Part shown: piece by piece, positions 34,601 through 42,816 of the stretch
Numbering within the stretch: position 1 is the first letter of the stretch
Layout of the letters: the number at the start of each line of letters is the position of its first letter
DNA from: Streptomyces sp. CBMA152
GTDB lineage: Bacteria > Actinomycetota > Actinomycetes > Streptomycetales > Streptomycetaceae
Length of the DNA: 64,000 bases
Reading direction: 5' to 3'
NCBI RefSeq assembly: GCF_014596475.1
Contig: NZ_MECJ01000002.1
Location: 1-64,000 of the forward strand
The notes under the pieces: generated by a model
The model's database searches: none
Told to the model about the DNA's origin: nothing
What the model saw: only the letters and a program-made list of their open reading frames with translations
Program-made: the position numbers and the translations under genes

Positions 34601-34992
34601 CGCTGGAGGAGACCGGTCTGCTCCGCGAGGCCGCACGTCTCGCAGTGGACGCCGCGTTGGCGGCACTCCGGCGCGACGACCCGGCGCCCGAGCGGTGGGC
34701 GAAGGCGCTGCGGCTGATCGAGGGACACCCGGCCCGGATGCCCGACGTCGGCTCGTACGGCCTCGGCTCCGCCGTTGACCACCCCACCGAGACCGCGCGC
34801 CTCACAGCCCGGACACTACGCGAGCGCGGCACCCCGGCCGCGGGACTGCTGGCCCTGGCACTCGTACGGGAGGCAGGCGCGCGGACTCGGTGGGACGAGG
34901 CGTGGCGAGCCGAACTGGACGCGCTCCGCCGCCATCCGGATGGGGATGTGGCCATGGAGGCGTTGCTGGTCGAGCCAGTTGATGCGTGTTGA
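31615..34992 (+). CDS. Large HEAT-like helical repeat protein (1125 aa)
   Basis: A cytosolic protein made almost entirely of Ala/Leu/Arg-rich helices about 30-40 residues apart, for example LRRRALAAAIRLPVPEQALADLVLSD, GGVRGRAAVASVRRLL and KEAARTLGVVGGSAAASTLLAAW, which resemble HEAT or armadillo-type repeats. No catalytic motif, signal peptide or membrane segment is visible. Such solenoids act as scaffolds for protein or nucleic acid. Codon usage is uniform throughout and the frame is intact. It is adjacent to and convergent with the acidic protein gene at 35049. No function can be given. Confidence 0.75.
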   Translation: MAHSTPPQPLTPEWISTHFGSLPFPARMPALARYARALDPAAYATLHRALDVGDQDERHTGLFLATARRDLDTVAAALDDPVLRRRALAAAIRLPVPEQALADLVLSDISSVRHSTYRVLRLSRRARLADRLLPEVYERHGAPEAARLLTACSPRVVDRWLPRTGAPDGVLSSLARTAPAAVAVLLSKEYGEWAGGPYVHRYAMRRKLLAAVVAERDPAAGLHLLRNAPWLIGERAAVALLRRPADLLEILRTLQTSASDDENASFELAVPPGPLAPTAVAALRALPESDLVELATRCPSRGGRLRRPGRLEVAADPLLALLPPGERRRLVAERARDPRGRRMLPSAFAALDPADRAEFSDVWLERWKRRPARLAALAVTLPLATVEPVLREQASRHRAHDRALAWPVLLACAELGGDPAEFARIALSCERAWHDQEEVRRHTLQQLAGTAGRLLHAVPEQVLRDVTMTVVESRDSTAATLGPAALLLRRAAESAAARGDRARAAYAAALLCRVVTDPRHTGSYRPLNVDLPTARHIWAATDPAVADGPGVRIALAALLAPHLTELPEAGALMRRTALEDEDPEAAARAAAVWITPTAVREERCAQLIAVDPSFAAVPEVLVTIAERRTDLLYTVLAAAVASVGGGRGLRGRIRPRGGAWVPRPRAGATGRWHPSQRQAWYDVLATVATDEHAPIRDRADAAAYLRSPARLHALAEHAPQPVAAAALTALGETGPATPDLLDTLLRHAGTGGVRGRAAVASVRRLLTEAPDGEAVRQLGPLLNSPSSPIGSRKEAARTLGVVGGSAAASTLLAAWDQPHQHRDVRAAIAPFLLRHVDHEDIVVRLVEGAQEPAIREAVITRAITSPAYLTFLTRLVRDGEDDAAAAACSALNGRIVGATEAVVDAARALGGAAVDPVRPRAVWYAAMTTLATAADPPADAAVREMLNTLVRRGRAALGASVSRAAALRRLNSYASVLHSMYGPSVAEERAAALSAALEETGLLREAARLAVDAALAALRRDDPAPERWAKALRLIEGHPARMPDVGSYGLGSAVDHPTETARLTARTLRERGTPAAGLLALALVREAGARTRWDEAWRAELDALRRHPDGDVAMEALLVEPVDAC

Positions 34993-35048
34993 GGGGTTGC
35001 TGACGGGCCCGGTGACCGGGCCGGGCTGGTGGCGCGGGGCGTGCGGCC

Positions 35049-35996
35049 TCAGGACGGCCGTACGGCCATGGCATCCAGGGCTTCGAGCAGCCCCGGCAGC
35101 TTTGGCCCGCGTCCCACGGGCACCAGCTGGCCGGGCTCGTCGTCGAGCAGTATGAACGCGATGTCATCGGTCCTGGCGACCATCGACCACCCCGGACCAT
35201 CGGCCCGCAGCATCCGCGCTCCGCCCGGCGCAAAGCTCGACCGCACGCGCCCGAGCGGGGGAGGGGAGTCGAGGTACTCGCGTACCTCGGCGAGCACTTG
35301 CTCCACGCGCGCGTTGAGGTCGTCCGCGGCGGAGTCGGGGGTGCCTTCGCTGTCGTCGTCATCGGGCGCGACCGTCGGGGTGTCGTCGTCAGGTCGGCGG
35401 ACCTCGGCGTCCGTCTGGTCCTCCTCCGCCTCACCGCCCGGGCTTGCCGCCTCATCCTCGTCGCCGTCGGAGATCTGCTCCCGCCACATCGCCCACTGCA
35501 ACGCGACCTCGTCGGCGCCGAGGCGCCGCTGCGGCGCGCCCCACATACTCGTGTCGGGCGGGGTGAGCGGCGGCCGCACCGTGCCGTCTTCGTCCGGTTC
35601 GGGCTCCGGATCGTGCGGCGGGGCAACTCCCGGCGCGGCGACGGCGAGTTCCAGTGGCCAGCCGGGCAGCGCGGCGACCACCGTACGCTCGTCCGGCGAC
35701 AGGTCGTACTCCATGCCACAGTCCCAGGAGGCGATCGCGACCGCGACCAGCGAGACGTCATCGACGACCACGGTCCAGCGCGCGCCGGCTCCGTCCTGGC
35801 CGAGGACCATCCCGTACCCGCCCGCGTACGGTTCGAGGCCGAGTGCCGCGCACGCCTCCGGGAAGTCGTCGCCGAGCACGCTGGGGAACTGCGCGGGCGT
35901 CAGCAACACCGCCGTGAGCACGTACAGCGCTTCGTCGGCTGTCGCGGCTGTCTCGGCCTCGGCTGTGGCAGCCGCCGCCTCGTCCGTCCCGGTCAC
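35049..35996 (-). CDS. Hypothetical protein with acidic linker (315 aa)
   Basis: Two folded parts are joined by a very acidic stretch. The N-terminal part (about 20-120) includes YVLTAVLLTPAQFPSVLGDDF and WTVVVDDVSLVAVAIASWDC. The linker (about 170-230) is rich in Asp/Glu. The C-terminal part (WSMVARTDDIAFILLDDE, LVPVGRGPKLPGLLEALDAM) resembles a small ligand-binding or chaperone-like domain. GTG 35996 has GGGG eight bases upstream and is preferred over GTG 36005, which touches it. It converges with the large repeat protein gene. Function unknown. Confidence 0.65.
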   Translation of the reverse strand: MTGTDEAAAATAEAETAATADEALYVLTAVLLTPAQFPSVLGDDFPEACAALGLEPYAGGYGMVLGQDGAGARWTVVVDDVSLVAVAIASWDCGMEYDLSPDERTVVAALPGWPLELAVAAPGVAPPHDPEPEPDEDGTVRPPLTPPDTSMWGAPQRRLGADEVALQWAMWREQISDGDEDEAASPGGEAEEDQTDAEVRRPDDDTPTVAPDDDDSEGTPDSAADDLNARVEQVLAEVREYLDSPPPLGRVRSSFAPGGARMLRADGPGWSMVARTDDIAFILLDDEPGQLVPVGRGPKLPGLLEALDAMAVRPS

Positions 35997-36097
35997 GGAA
36001 CCCACCCCTTCGGATCGCTCGTCGGCGCACCATAGCTACTCCACAAGCCGATCGTCGAGGGTTTGCGGCACCGGACGCCGCAGATGACAACAGCCGA

Positions 36098-36190
36098 GAT
36101 CAGACGGCATGAAGAAGCTGCACGACGAGATCCGCCAAGATCAGATGGATCAGGCGGGATCAGCCGATGTGAGCCGGGATCGGACGGGTT
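36098..36190. repeat. Cluster of GATC-containing short repeats
   Basis: Variants of GATCAGNNGG occur six times in about 90 bp; GATC near 36129, 36139, 36148 and 36158 are spaced about 10 bp, one helical turn. No gene covers this stretch. It may be a short degenerate repeat or a protein-binding array. Confidence 0.35.
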
Positions 36191-36273
36191 GAGGAGGGGT
36201 GCTCACCAGCGGCGCTCTCCGGCCAGCGCGCTGAATCCTTCGTTTTCCGATGGGCGCCGGGGGCCGGGGAGGC

Positions 36274-36543
36274 TCAGCTGACCGGCAGCCCCATCAGCGA
36301 CCGCGCGACGGACTGCGGCGACTCATCGCGCTCACGCGCCAGCGCGATCACCGCGCGGCACGCCAGCTCCCGCACCCCGAAGGACATCGCCTCGGGCGAC
36401 ACCCACCCCGCGACCTCGTCGAGCGTCTCCTGGTCGTCGTCCGCGCAGGCGGCGACATACATGGCCGCCGCCTCGAATATGTTGTGCCGCCGTACGGGCT
36501 CACGCCGCGCCGGTTTCCGGACTCTGCCGAACATACGAAACAT
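36274..36543 (-). CDS. Small hypothetical protein (89 aa)
   Basis: Starts ATG 36543, where GGAAGG lies 8 bp upstream; longer in-frame ATGs at 36561 and 36585 have weaker sites. It begins with basic MFRMFGRVRKPARRE and continues as a helical part NIFEAAAMYVAACADDDQETLDEVAGWV and VRELACRAVIALARERDESPQ. It looks like a soluble helical-bundle protein with a basic tail. No family recognised. It is not linked to neighbours. Confidence 0.6.
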   Translation of the reverse strand: MFRMFGRVRKPARREPVRRHNIFEAAAMYVAACADDDQETLDEVAGWVSPEAMSFGVRELACRAVIALARERDESPQSVARSLMGLPVS

Positions 36544-36681
36544 CCGGACTGCCTTCCCCATGGGTGCTTCTCGCAAGTTGCCCATGAGATGCCCACCAAA
36601 CGTCCTTTCTCAACGTGGAGTTGAACGCCAGGCAAAAGAAGGCCTCGCGCGGCGTCCGACGGATGCCGCCCGCGCGACCGC

Positions 36682-37206
36682 TCACGATTCGAGCGTACGA
36701 AGCGTGGTACGCAACCACTTCAGCTCCGCCGCACTCGTGGCCCGCGCCACCACGAGGATTCCGTTGCGGAACGGGTCGTCCAACTCCTCGGCCGCGAGCG
36801 GTCGTTCACCGTCGTAGAAAAAGCTCGCCGGCTCTTCGAGGAAGCTCAACCGCCGACGCAGCACCGCCGCCTGCCGCTTCGGTTCGGACAGGTGCCGCAG
36901 AAAGGCGAGCAGCGTGAACCACCGGTTCTCGTCCGTGATCTCCACCTGCTCGGGCTCGGCGAGCCGCCGCCGCAACTCCGCCCGGCCCTCGTCGGTGAGC
37001 GTGAGCACATGGCGGGGCGCCGCCCCCGCCCCCGGCTGCGTCTCCCGCGCGAGCAACCCGGCCTTCTCCAGCCGCTTGATCGCCGGATAGAGGGTGCTCT
37101 CGCCGACCGGGCGCACGTGCCCGGTCAGCGCCGTGATGCGTTTACGCAGCTCATACCCGTGCAGCGGCGCTTCGTACAGAAATCCCAGGATGGCGAGCTC
37201 AAGCAT
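36682..37206 (-). CDS. PadR-family transcriptional regulator
   Basis: A 174-residue regulator of the PadR-s2 type. The winged helix is MLELAILGFLYEAPLHGYELRKRI, then VRPVGESTLYPAIKRLEKAGLLARE and a wing RHVLTLTDEGRAELRRRL. The C-terminal helices mediate dimerisation. It is divergent from an alpha/beta hydrolase gene by 107 bp, and an inverted repeat of TACATCG/CGATGTA lies between. It most likely represses itself and the hydrolase. Confidence 0.93.
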   Translation of the reverse strand: MLELAILGFLYEAPLHGYELRKRITALTGHVRPVGESTLYPAIKRLEKAGLLARETQPGAGAAPRHVLTLTDEGRAELRRRLAEPEQVEITDENRWFTLLAFLRHLSEPKRQAAVLRRRLSFLEEPASFFYDGERPLAAEELDDPFRNGILVVARATSAAELKWLRTTLRTLES

Positions 37207-37232
37207 GCGTGCAGTCTGCCGTACGCACGCAT

Positions 37233-37266
37233 TACATCGCTATCGTAGTACATCGATGTCGATGTA
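37233..37266. promoter_or_regulatory. Candidate PadR operator
   Basis: TACATCG (37233-37239) and CGATGTA (37260-37266) form an inverted repeat, with a perfect inner palindrome ACATCGATGT at about 37250-37259. This resembles the ATGT/ACAT arms recognised by PadR proteins. It lies 27 bp upstream of padR and 48 bp before the hydrolase ATG. Confidence 0.55.
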
Positions 37267-37313
37267 TAGTCGCGCCGCAAGAAGAGGCAGCAGGCACAAC
37301 GGGGGAGTGGACC

Positions 37314-38261
37314 ATGCGACAGACAGCGTTCGACGAGCACGGCAGTCAGATCCGGTGGACCGAGTCGGCGGGAGCGAGCCGGGAAGGCGCGAGCCTCGGG
37401 AACCCGAGGCCGGATGGACCGAAGCGACCGAACGCTTCGAGCACGCCGAACGCTTCGAGCGCGCTGGACGGTTCAAGCGGGCCGGACGGTTCGAGCGGGC
37501 TCGACCGCTTGAGCGAGGCCGACCGTTCGAGTGGGGCCGCCCGGCTGAACGGGGCCGACGGATCCAAGTCGCCCCTCGTGTACGTACACGGGCTCGGCTC
37601 GGCCTCGACCGTCTACCACGCCCACATCGCGGCCACCCCCGAACTCGCCTCCCGCAGGCAGATCTTCGTGGACCTGCCCGGCCATGGCATCAGCGACCGC
37701 CCGGCCGACTTCGGCTACAGCCTGGAGGAACACGCGGACGCTCTCGCCGCCGCCCTCGACGCCGCAGGCGCCACCGGGGCCGAGGTGGCAGGCCACAGCA
37801 TGGGCGGCGCGGTCGCCATCGTCCTGGCCGCCCGTCGTCCCGACCTCCTGTCCCGCCTGGTCCTCACCGAGGCCAACCTCGACCCCCACCCCACGCCGAC
37901 GGCCGGGAGCAGTGGGATCGCCACATACACCGAGGACGACTTCGTCCATGGCGGCGGCTTCGCAGCCGTCCTGGACCGGATCGGCCCGCTGTGGGCGGCG
38001 ACGATGCGGCTCGCCGACCCACTCGCGCTGCACCGCACGGCCGTCGGCCTCGTACGAGGCACGCGGCCCACCATGCGCCACCTGCTGATGGGCCTGCCCA
38101 TCGACCGCACCTATCTGGTGGGCGGAATCGACGACGACCTCGCGGGTCGCGACGAGCTCATCGCCTCGGGGGTCCACGTCGAGGTCGTACCGAACGCGGG
38201 CCACAACATCATGTTCGACAACCCGAGCGCCTTCGTCCGGGCGATCGCCGACCGGCCCTGA
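37314..38261 (+). CDS. Alpha/beta hydrolase with repeat insertion
   Basis: A 315-residue hydrolase. ATG 37314 follows GGGGGAG. Catalytic elements are the oxyanion motif YVHGLGS, nucleophile elbow GHSMGG, an acid near ELIASGV and the histidine in PNAGHNIMFDNP. Before the core, residues 40-87 are eight degenerate six-residue repeats (NASSTP, DGSSGP, DRSSGA type) coded by 18-bp tandem repeats. This is an unusual inserted linker not seen in typical family members. It is divergent from padR and likely under its control. Substrate unknown. Confidence 0.88.
   Translation: MRQTAFDEHGSQIRWTESAGASREGASLGNPRPDGPKRPNASSTPNASSALDGSSGPDGSSGLDRLSEADRSSGAARLNGADGSKSPLVYVHGLGSASTVYHAHIAATPELASRRQIFVDLPGHGISDRPADFGYSLEEHADALAAALDAAGATGAEVAGHSMGGAVAIVLAARRPDLLSRLVLTEANLDPHPTPTAGSSGIATYTEDDFVHGGGFAAVLDRIGPLWAATMRLADPLALHRTAVGLVRGTRPTMRHLLMGLPIDRTYLVGGIDDDLAGRDELIASGVHVEVVPNAGHNIMFDNPSAFVRAIADRP
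37431..37574 (+). repeat. Eight 18-bp tandem repeats inside the hydrolase gene
   Basis: Units run without break from 37431 in frame. The third and fourth differ by few bases (GGACGGTTCAAGCGGGCC and its neighbour), while the outer ones are more diverged. They encode NASSTP, NASSAL, DGSSGP, DGSSGL, DRLSEA, DRSSGA, ARLNGA and DGSKSP. The unit length keeps the frame, so copy number can change without breaking the protein. Confidence 0.85.
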
Positions 38262-38292
38262 CCGTCACGCGAGCCCACCACCCTCCCTCCTG

Positions 38293-38910
38293 CTACCCCT
38301 CGCGCACCGCGAGCGCGAGGAACCGCGAGTCCTCGTCCACATACGACACCAACCGCCATCCCGCCCCCGCGAGCAACGGCCGCAACTGCGGCTCCGCTCG
38401 CAGATCCTCCGGCGTGATCTGCCGCCCCTGGCGCGCGGCGAGAGCCACGCGCCCGATGGGGTGGAAGAGCGCCAGCTGCCCGCCCGACCGCACCACTCGC
38501 GCCAACTCCCGCAGGTTCTCCACCGGTTCGGGCAGATGCGAGATCAGGCCCGCGCCGAAGACCGCGTCGAGCGAACCCATGCGCAGCGGCAGCCGGGTCA
38601 CATCCCCCAGCAGCAGCTGCCCGGCCTCGTCGCGCCCGGCCCGCACCGCCGCTTCGAGCATCTCGGGCGTCAGGTCGACCCCGAGCACGGCCCCCGTGGG
38701 GCCCACCGCATCGCGCAGCGGGGGCAGCGCCCGACCGGTCCCGCAGCCGGCGTCGAGCACGGTGTCCCCCGCACGCAGCCCCAGCTCCGCGACAGCTGCC
38801 GCATACGCCGGACCGTCGTCCGGAAAGCGACTGTCCCAGTCCGCAGCTCGGACACCGAAGAATTCCTGAACCTGCGTGTGGTCGTCGGCCATGTGCCCAT
38901 GATCCCTCAT
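38293..38910 (-). CDS. Class I SAM-dependent methyltransferase
   Basis: A 205-residue methyltransferase (Methyltransf_11/25). The SAM-binding core is TVLDAGCGTGRALPPL, then GVDLTPEMLEAA, LLLGDVTRLPL, and LPEPVENLRELARVVRSGGQLALF. ATG 38910 is chosen because GGAGGAG is 8 bp upstream; an in-frame ATG at 38892 is an alternative. The acceptor substrate is not predictable. It is convergent with the hydrolase and divergent from the MHYT gene. Confidence 0.9.
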   Translation of the reverse strand: MRDHGHMADDHTQVQEFFGVRAADWDSRFPDDGPAYAAAVAELGLRAGDTVLDAGCGTGRALPPLRDAVGPTGAVLGVDLTPEMLEAAVRAGRDEAGQLLLGDVTRLPLRMGSLDAVFGAGLISHLPEPVENLRELARVVRSGGQLALFHPIGRVALAARQGRQITPEDLRAEPQLRPLLAGAGWRLVSYVDEDSRFLALAVREG

Positions 38911-39071
38911 TGGCTCGTCTCCTCCACCCTGGCGTGGATGGCTGAAACACATGCTCGATGCGCACGTTCGAACCCTGCTCGATCGTTCGGTAGCGCAGCT
39001 GTGTCAAATTTCAACAGCTTTCGAAATGCGCCCCAACCGCGCGCCCCCTTCCGGACTACCGTCCCGGGGTC

Positions 39072-39893
39072 ATGGGACACCTGGACCACGCCGCCTTTGG
39101 CTGGCTGACCCCCGTGCTGTCGTATCTGATGGCCTGCATCGGCGCAGCTCTCGGGCTGCGCTGCACCGTACGGGCGCTCGGTGCGACCGGCCGCTCCCGG
39201 CGCAACTGGCTCGTCACCGCCGCGTCCGCGATCGGCACCGGCATCTGGACCATGCACTTCGTGGCGATGCTCGGTTTCGCTGTCACCGGCACGGACATCC
39301 ACTACAACGTTCCACTCACCCTCCTCAGTCTGCTCGTCGCGATGATCGTCGTCGGTGTCGGAGTCTTCGCCGTCGGCTATGGCAAGGACCGCACCCGGGC
39401 CCTGCTGCTGGGCGGCCTCACCACCGGCCTCGGCGTGGCCAGCATGCATTACCTCGGCATGGCGGCTCTTCGCATGCACGGCCAGATCCACTACGACCCG
39501 GCGCTCGTGGGCCTTTCCGTGGTCATCGCCGTCGTCGCGGCCACAGCTGCCCTATGGGCGGGACTCAACATCAAGTCCCCTGCCGCCGTTGCCGTCGCGG
39601 CCCTCGTCATGGGCGCGGCCGTCAGCAGCATGCACTACACCGGAATGATCGCGGTGAGCGTGCACGTCACCCCGTCCGGTGGCGGACTGCCCGGAGCCAC
39701 GGCGATGCAGTTCATCTTCCCCCTCGCTGTCGGTCTCGGCTCCTACCTCTTCATCACCTCTGCTTTCGTCGCGCTCTCGCCGACGGCCCGCGAACGCACG
39801 GCGTACCGCTCCGCCGAGTTCGCAGAAGCCGACGATCCCGCCCTCGCGTACGTCGACACGGTCATCCCTCATCCAGCTGACGCGTCCAGGTGA
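39072..39893 (+). CDS. MHYT-domain integral membrane sensor
   Basis: A 273-residue protein with about seven transmembrane helices. Three MHYT-type motifs occur: WTMHFVAMLGFA, SMHYLGMAAL and SMHYTGMIAV; these Met/His residues are thought to bind copper and sense O2, CO or NO. No GGDEF/EAL domain follows, so it is a stand-alone sensor with only a short C-terminal tail. It lies just upstream of the conservon kinase on the same strand, raising the possibility that it feeds that system. Confidence 0.92.
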   Translation: MGHLDHAAFGWLTPVLSYLMACIGAALGLRCTVRALGATGRSRRNWLVTAASAIGTGIWTMHFVAMLGFAVTGTDIHYNVPLTLLSLLVAMIVVGVGVFAVGYGKDRTRALLLGGLTTGLGVASMHYLGMAALRMHGQIHYDPALVGLSVVIAVVAATAALWAGLNIKSPAAVAVAALVMGAAVSSMHYTGMIAVSVHVTPSGGGLPGATAMQFIFPLAVGLGSYLFITSAFVALSPTARERTAYRSAEFAEADDPALAYVDTVIPHPADASR

Positions 39894-40035
39894 CCCCGTT
39901 CACCTTCCGCGCCACCGCTGCCTCACCCACCCACTCTCACAATGGCATTCCCCGCATCGAAGTTCCGCTCCCCGAACGGAAGTTCCTCGGAATTCCGCAG
40001 AACCGTTCCCCTTGACGCAGAACCGTTTCCCGTAA

Positions 40036-42816
40036 ATGAGGCGATCCGTGCGCATACCCCGCAAGGCCCCGGGCGCCGCCCCCCGGCCGCTTCCACCGTC
40101 ACACGCCCGCGGCCGACGTGCGCATGCCGGGCCGCCCGCCGCCGAGGAATATTCGGCCTCCGAGCACCTCGGCGCCGACGAACATGTCGGTGGGGCGGGC
40201 CGGTTCGAAGGGGGCGGGGCATACGAGCGTGGAGCGGGTCCGGCGGCGGATGCCGGGTTCGGGGCTGGTTCTGTGGCTGAGACCGGGGCGGGCGGGATCG
40301 GATCCGGCGCCTGGCTGAGGGGACGGCTGAAGCCGACGACGGTCCGGGCCAAGATCGTTTCTCTGCTGATGGTTCCGGTCGTCTCGCTGCTCGCCCTCTG
40401 GGGATTCGCCACCGTCACGACCGCGCAGGACGTCTCCGCACTGCGTGAGCTTCGCCGCGTCGACGAGCAGGTCCGCACGCCGATGGCCTCCGCCATCACG
40501 GAACTGCAAGCCGAACGGCGAGCTGCGGTCCGGTATTTGGCGGTACCCGCCGACGACCGCTCGGCCGCGCTGGCCCAGCAGGCCAAGCGGACGGACACCG
40601 CGATCGGGCGACTCCGACTGGGGGAGAGGAACACCGTCGCCGACGCCGGGGACCTGCCGGGTGACGCGGCAGACCGACTGCGGCAGTTTGTGGCCCGGGC
40701 CCAGCGCCTGTCGGTTCTCCGGACCGACATCGCGGATCGCAAGGCGAACTGGGACACCGCATATCAGCAGTACACGGACACCATCACCTCGGCCTTCGAT
40801 GTCACCGGTGCCCTCACCGGGATCCGGGACTCCGAAATCGGCTCCTACGCGCGCGTGGTGTACGAGTTCGCCCGCGCCGGCGAAATGCTCGCCCGTGAGG
40901 ACGCGTTGCTCACCTCCGCCCAGCTGACGCACGTATTCACCGCTGCCCACCACGCCAGGTTCACCGGTGCGGTCGACACCCGCCGCACCCTCACCGACGC
41001 GGCCACCACCGACCTGAGCGGCGCCGAACGAGCGGCATGGCACACCCTCGACGAACAGCCCGCATACGCCGCGCTCCGTACAGCCGAGGACAAGGTTCTG
41101 GCCGCCGCACCCAGTCACGAAGCGGCCCAGGCTGTCCCGGGATCGTCGTGGGACGACGCGCTCGGCACTGTCCAGAAGGGCATGCGCGACATCGAGAGCG
41201 GCGCTGCACGCGATGTCGTCGGCCGCGCCGATCCGTTCGCGCGAGGCCTCATCACCCCGGCCGGCGCGGCCGTGCTCTTCGGCCTCGTCGCAGTCGCCGC
41301 CTCTCTGGTCATCTCCGTACGCATCGGCCGTGGCCTGGTCGTCGAGCTCGTCAGTCTCCGTAATACCGCCTTGGAGATCGCCCGCCGCAAACTACCCGCT
41401 GCCATGGGCAGGTTGAGAGCTGGCGAGGATATCGACATCGAGGTGGAGGCGCCCCGAGGGCCGGTGTCCGAGGACGAGATCGGGCAGGTCGGGGAGGCGC
41501 TCGGCACCGTCCACCGGGCCGCCCTCGCGGCCGCTGTGGAGCGCGCTGAACTGGCGAGCGGCATCTCCGGAGTCTTCGTCAACCTGGCCCGGCGCAGTCA
41601 GGTGCTCGTCCACCGCCAGCTCAATCTGCTCGACAGCATGGAGCGCCGAGCCGAGGATCCGGGTGAACTGGGTGATCTGTTCCGGCTCGACCATCTCACC
41701 ACCCGGATGCGCCGCCACGCCGAAAGCCTGATCATCCTGTCCGGTGCCGCTCCCGGCCGGGCATGGAGCGTGCCCGTTCCGCTCACCAGCGTCGTACGGG
41801 CTGCGGTTTCCGAAGTCGAGGACTACGCGCGCGTAGAGGTGCGCCAACTACCGGAGGCGGCGGTCACCGGAGGAGCCGTCGCCGACCTCACCCACCTGCT
41901 CGCCGAACTCGTCGAGAACGCCGCCCAGTTCTCGCCACCGCACACCAAAGTGCGCGTCAACGGCGAGCCGGTGGGCAACGGCTACGCCCTGGAGATCGAG
42001 GACCGTGGCCTGGGCATGGGCCGGGAGAGCCTTGACGAGGCCAACCACCGGATCGAGCACTCCGAAGCGGTCCACCTCTTCGACACCGACCGGCTCGGCC
42101 TCTTCGTCGTCAGCCGACTCGCGGCGCGACACGGCATCAAGGTCCACCTGCGAACCTCGCCGTACGGCGGCACGACCGCGGTTGTCCTCCTGCCGACAGG
42201 GCTGTTGGACCGCGCCATCACCGTCGCCGCGCAGCAGACCGTGCATGTGGCGCACCACACCGCCGGACACGGTGACCGACATGCTGTCGCCGGGGGCGAC
42301 ACCCCGTCGTCATCTGCCCAGCACAACGATCAGGCGGCGCTCACGGTGATGAGAGACGACCTCGCGCCGGGACACACCGACACGCCCGCTCTCCCCATGT
42401 CCACCCCGGCGCGTCCGACCTTGGTTGCCCAGTCCGACACCGCCTCCACGCGCGCGACCCCACCGCCCGTTGCGCCACCGACACCATCACCTGGTGTCGC
42501 CACCCTCCGCCAACGGGCCCGTACGGTCGCCCCCGAGAGTGGCCACGGCGAAGGACTCCCGCGCCGCGTACGCCAGGCGAGCCTCGCCCCCCAACTGCGC
42601 GAAGCCCCTACCGAGGAACCCCCGATGGTCGAAGCCGACATACGCACCCCGGAACTGGTCCGCGACCGTATGACCGCGTACATGGGCGGCTGGACTCGTG
42701 GTGGCGCCTCGCGTGCCACCGCAGCCGTCGGCGGCACCGAGCGCGCTGCCAGCGGCACGTCCCCCGTCGACAGCGCCTCCATAGACGACGACACGAGCGA
42801 AGGAGACCACACATGA
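40036..42816 (+). CDS. cvnA: Conservon sensor kinase CvnA
   Basis: A 926-residue membrane protein. After a basic/Gly-rich N-terminus there is one helix (KIVSLLMVPVVSLLALWGFA, about 112-131), an extracytoplasmic nitrate/nitrite-sensing-type helical domain, a second helix (AAVLFGLVAVAASLVISVRI, about 412-432), a HAMP-like linker and an ATPase domain with N-box HLLAELVENAAQFSPP and EIEDRGLGMG. A long Pro/Thr-rich tail follows. In conservons this kinase-like protein works with CvnB, C and D at the membrane as a GPCR-like complex. It overlaps cvnB by four bases (ATGA). The ATG has no good ribosome-binding site, so the true start may be internal. Confidence 0.92.
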   Translation: MRRSVRIPRKAPGAAPRPLPPSHARGRRAHAGPPAAEEYSASEHLGADEHVGGAGRFEGGGAYERGAGPAADAGFGAGSVAETGAGGIGSGAWLRGRLKPTTVRAKIVSLLMVPVVSLLALWGFATVTTAQDVSALRELRRVDEQVRTPMASAITELQAERRAAVRYLAVPADDRSAALAQQAKRTDTAIGRLRLGERNTVADAGDLPGDAADRLRQFVARAQRLSVLRTDIADRKANWDTAYQQYTDTITSAFDVTGALTGIRDSEIGSYARVVYEFARAGEMLAREDALLTSAQLTHVFTAAHHARFTGAVDTRRTLTDAATTDLSGAERAAWHTLDEQPAYAALRTAEDKVLAAAPSHEAAQAVPGSSWDDALGTVQKGMRDIESGAARDVVGRADPFARGLITPAGAAVLFGLVAVAASLVISVRIGRGLVVELVSLRNTALEIARRKLPAAMGRLRAGEDIDIEVEAPRGPVSEDEIGQVGEALGTVHRAALAAAVERAELASGISGVFVNLARRSQVLVHRQLNLLDSMERRAEDPGELGDLFRLDHLTTRMRRHAESLIILSGAAPGRAWSVPVPLTSVVRAAVSEVEDYARVEVRQLPEAAVTGGAVADLTHLLAELVENAAQFSPPHTKVRVNGEPVGNGYALEIEDRGLGMGRESLDEANHRIEHSEAVHLFDTDRLGLFVVSRLAARHGIKVHLRTSPYGGTTAVVLLPTGLLDRAITVAAQQTVHVAHHTAGHGDRHAVAGGDTPSSSAQHNDQAALTVMRDDLAPGHTDTPALPMSTPARPTLVAQSDTASTRATPPPVAPPTPSPGVATLRQRARTVAPESGHGEGLPRRVRQASLAPQLREAPTEEPPMVEADIRTPELVRDRMTAYMGGWTRGGASRATAAVGGTERAASGTSPVDSASIDDDTSEGDHT

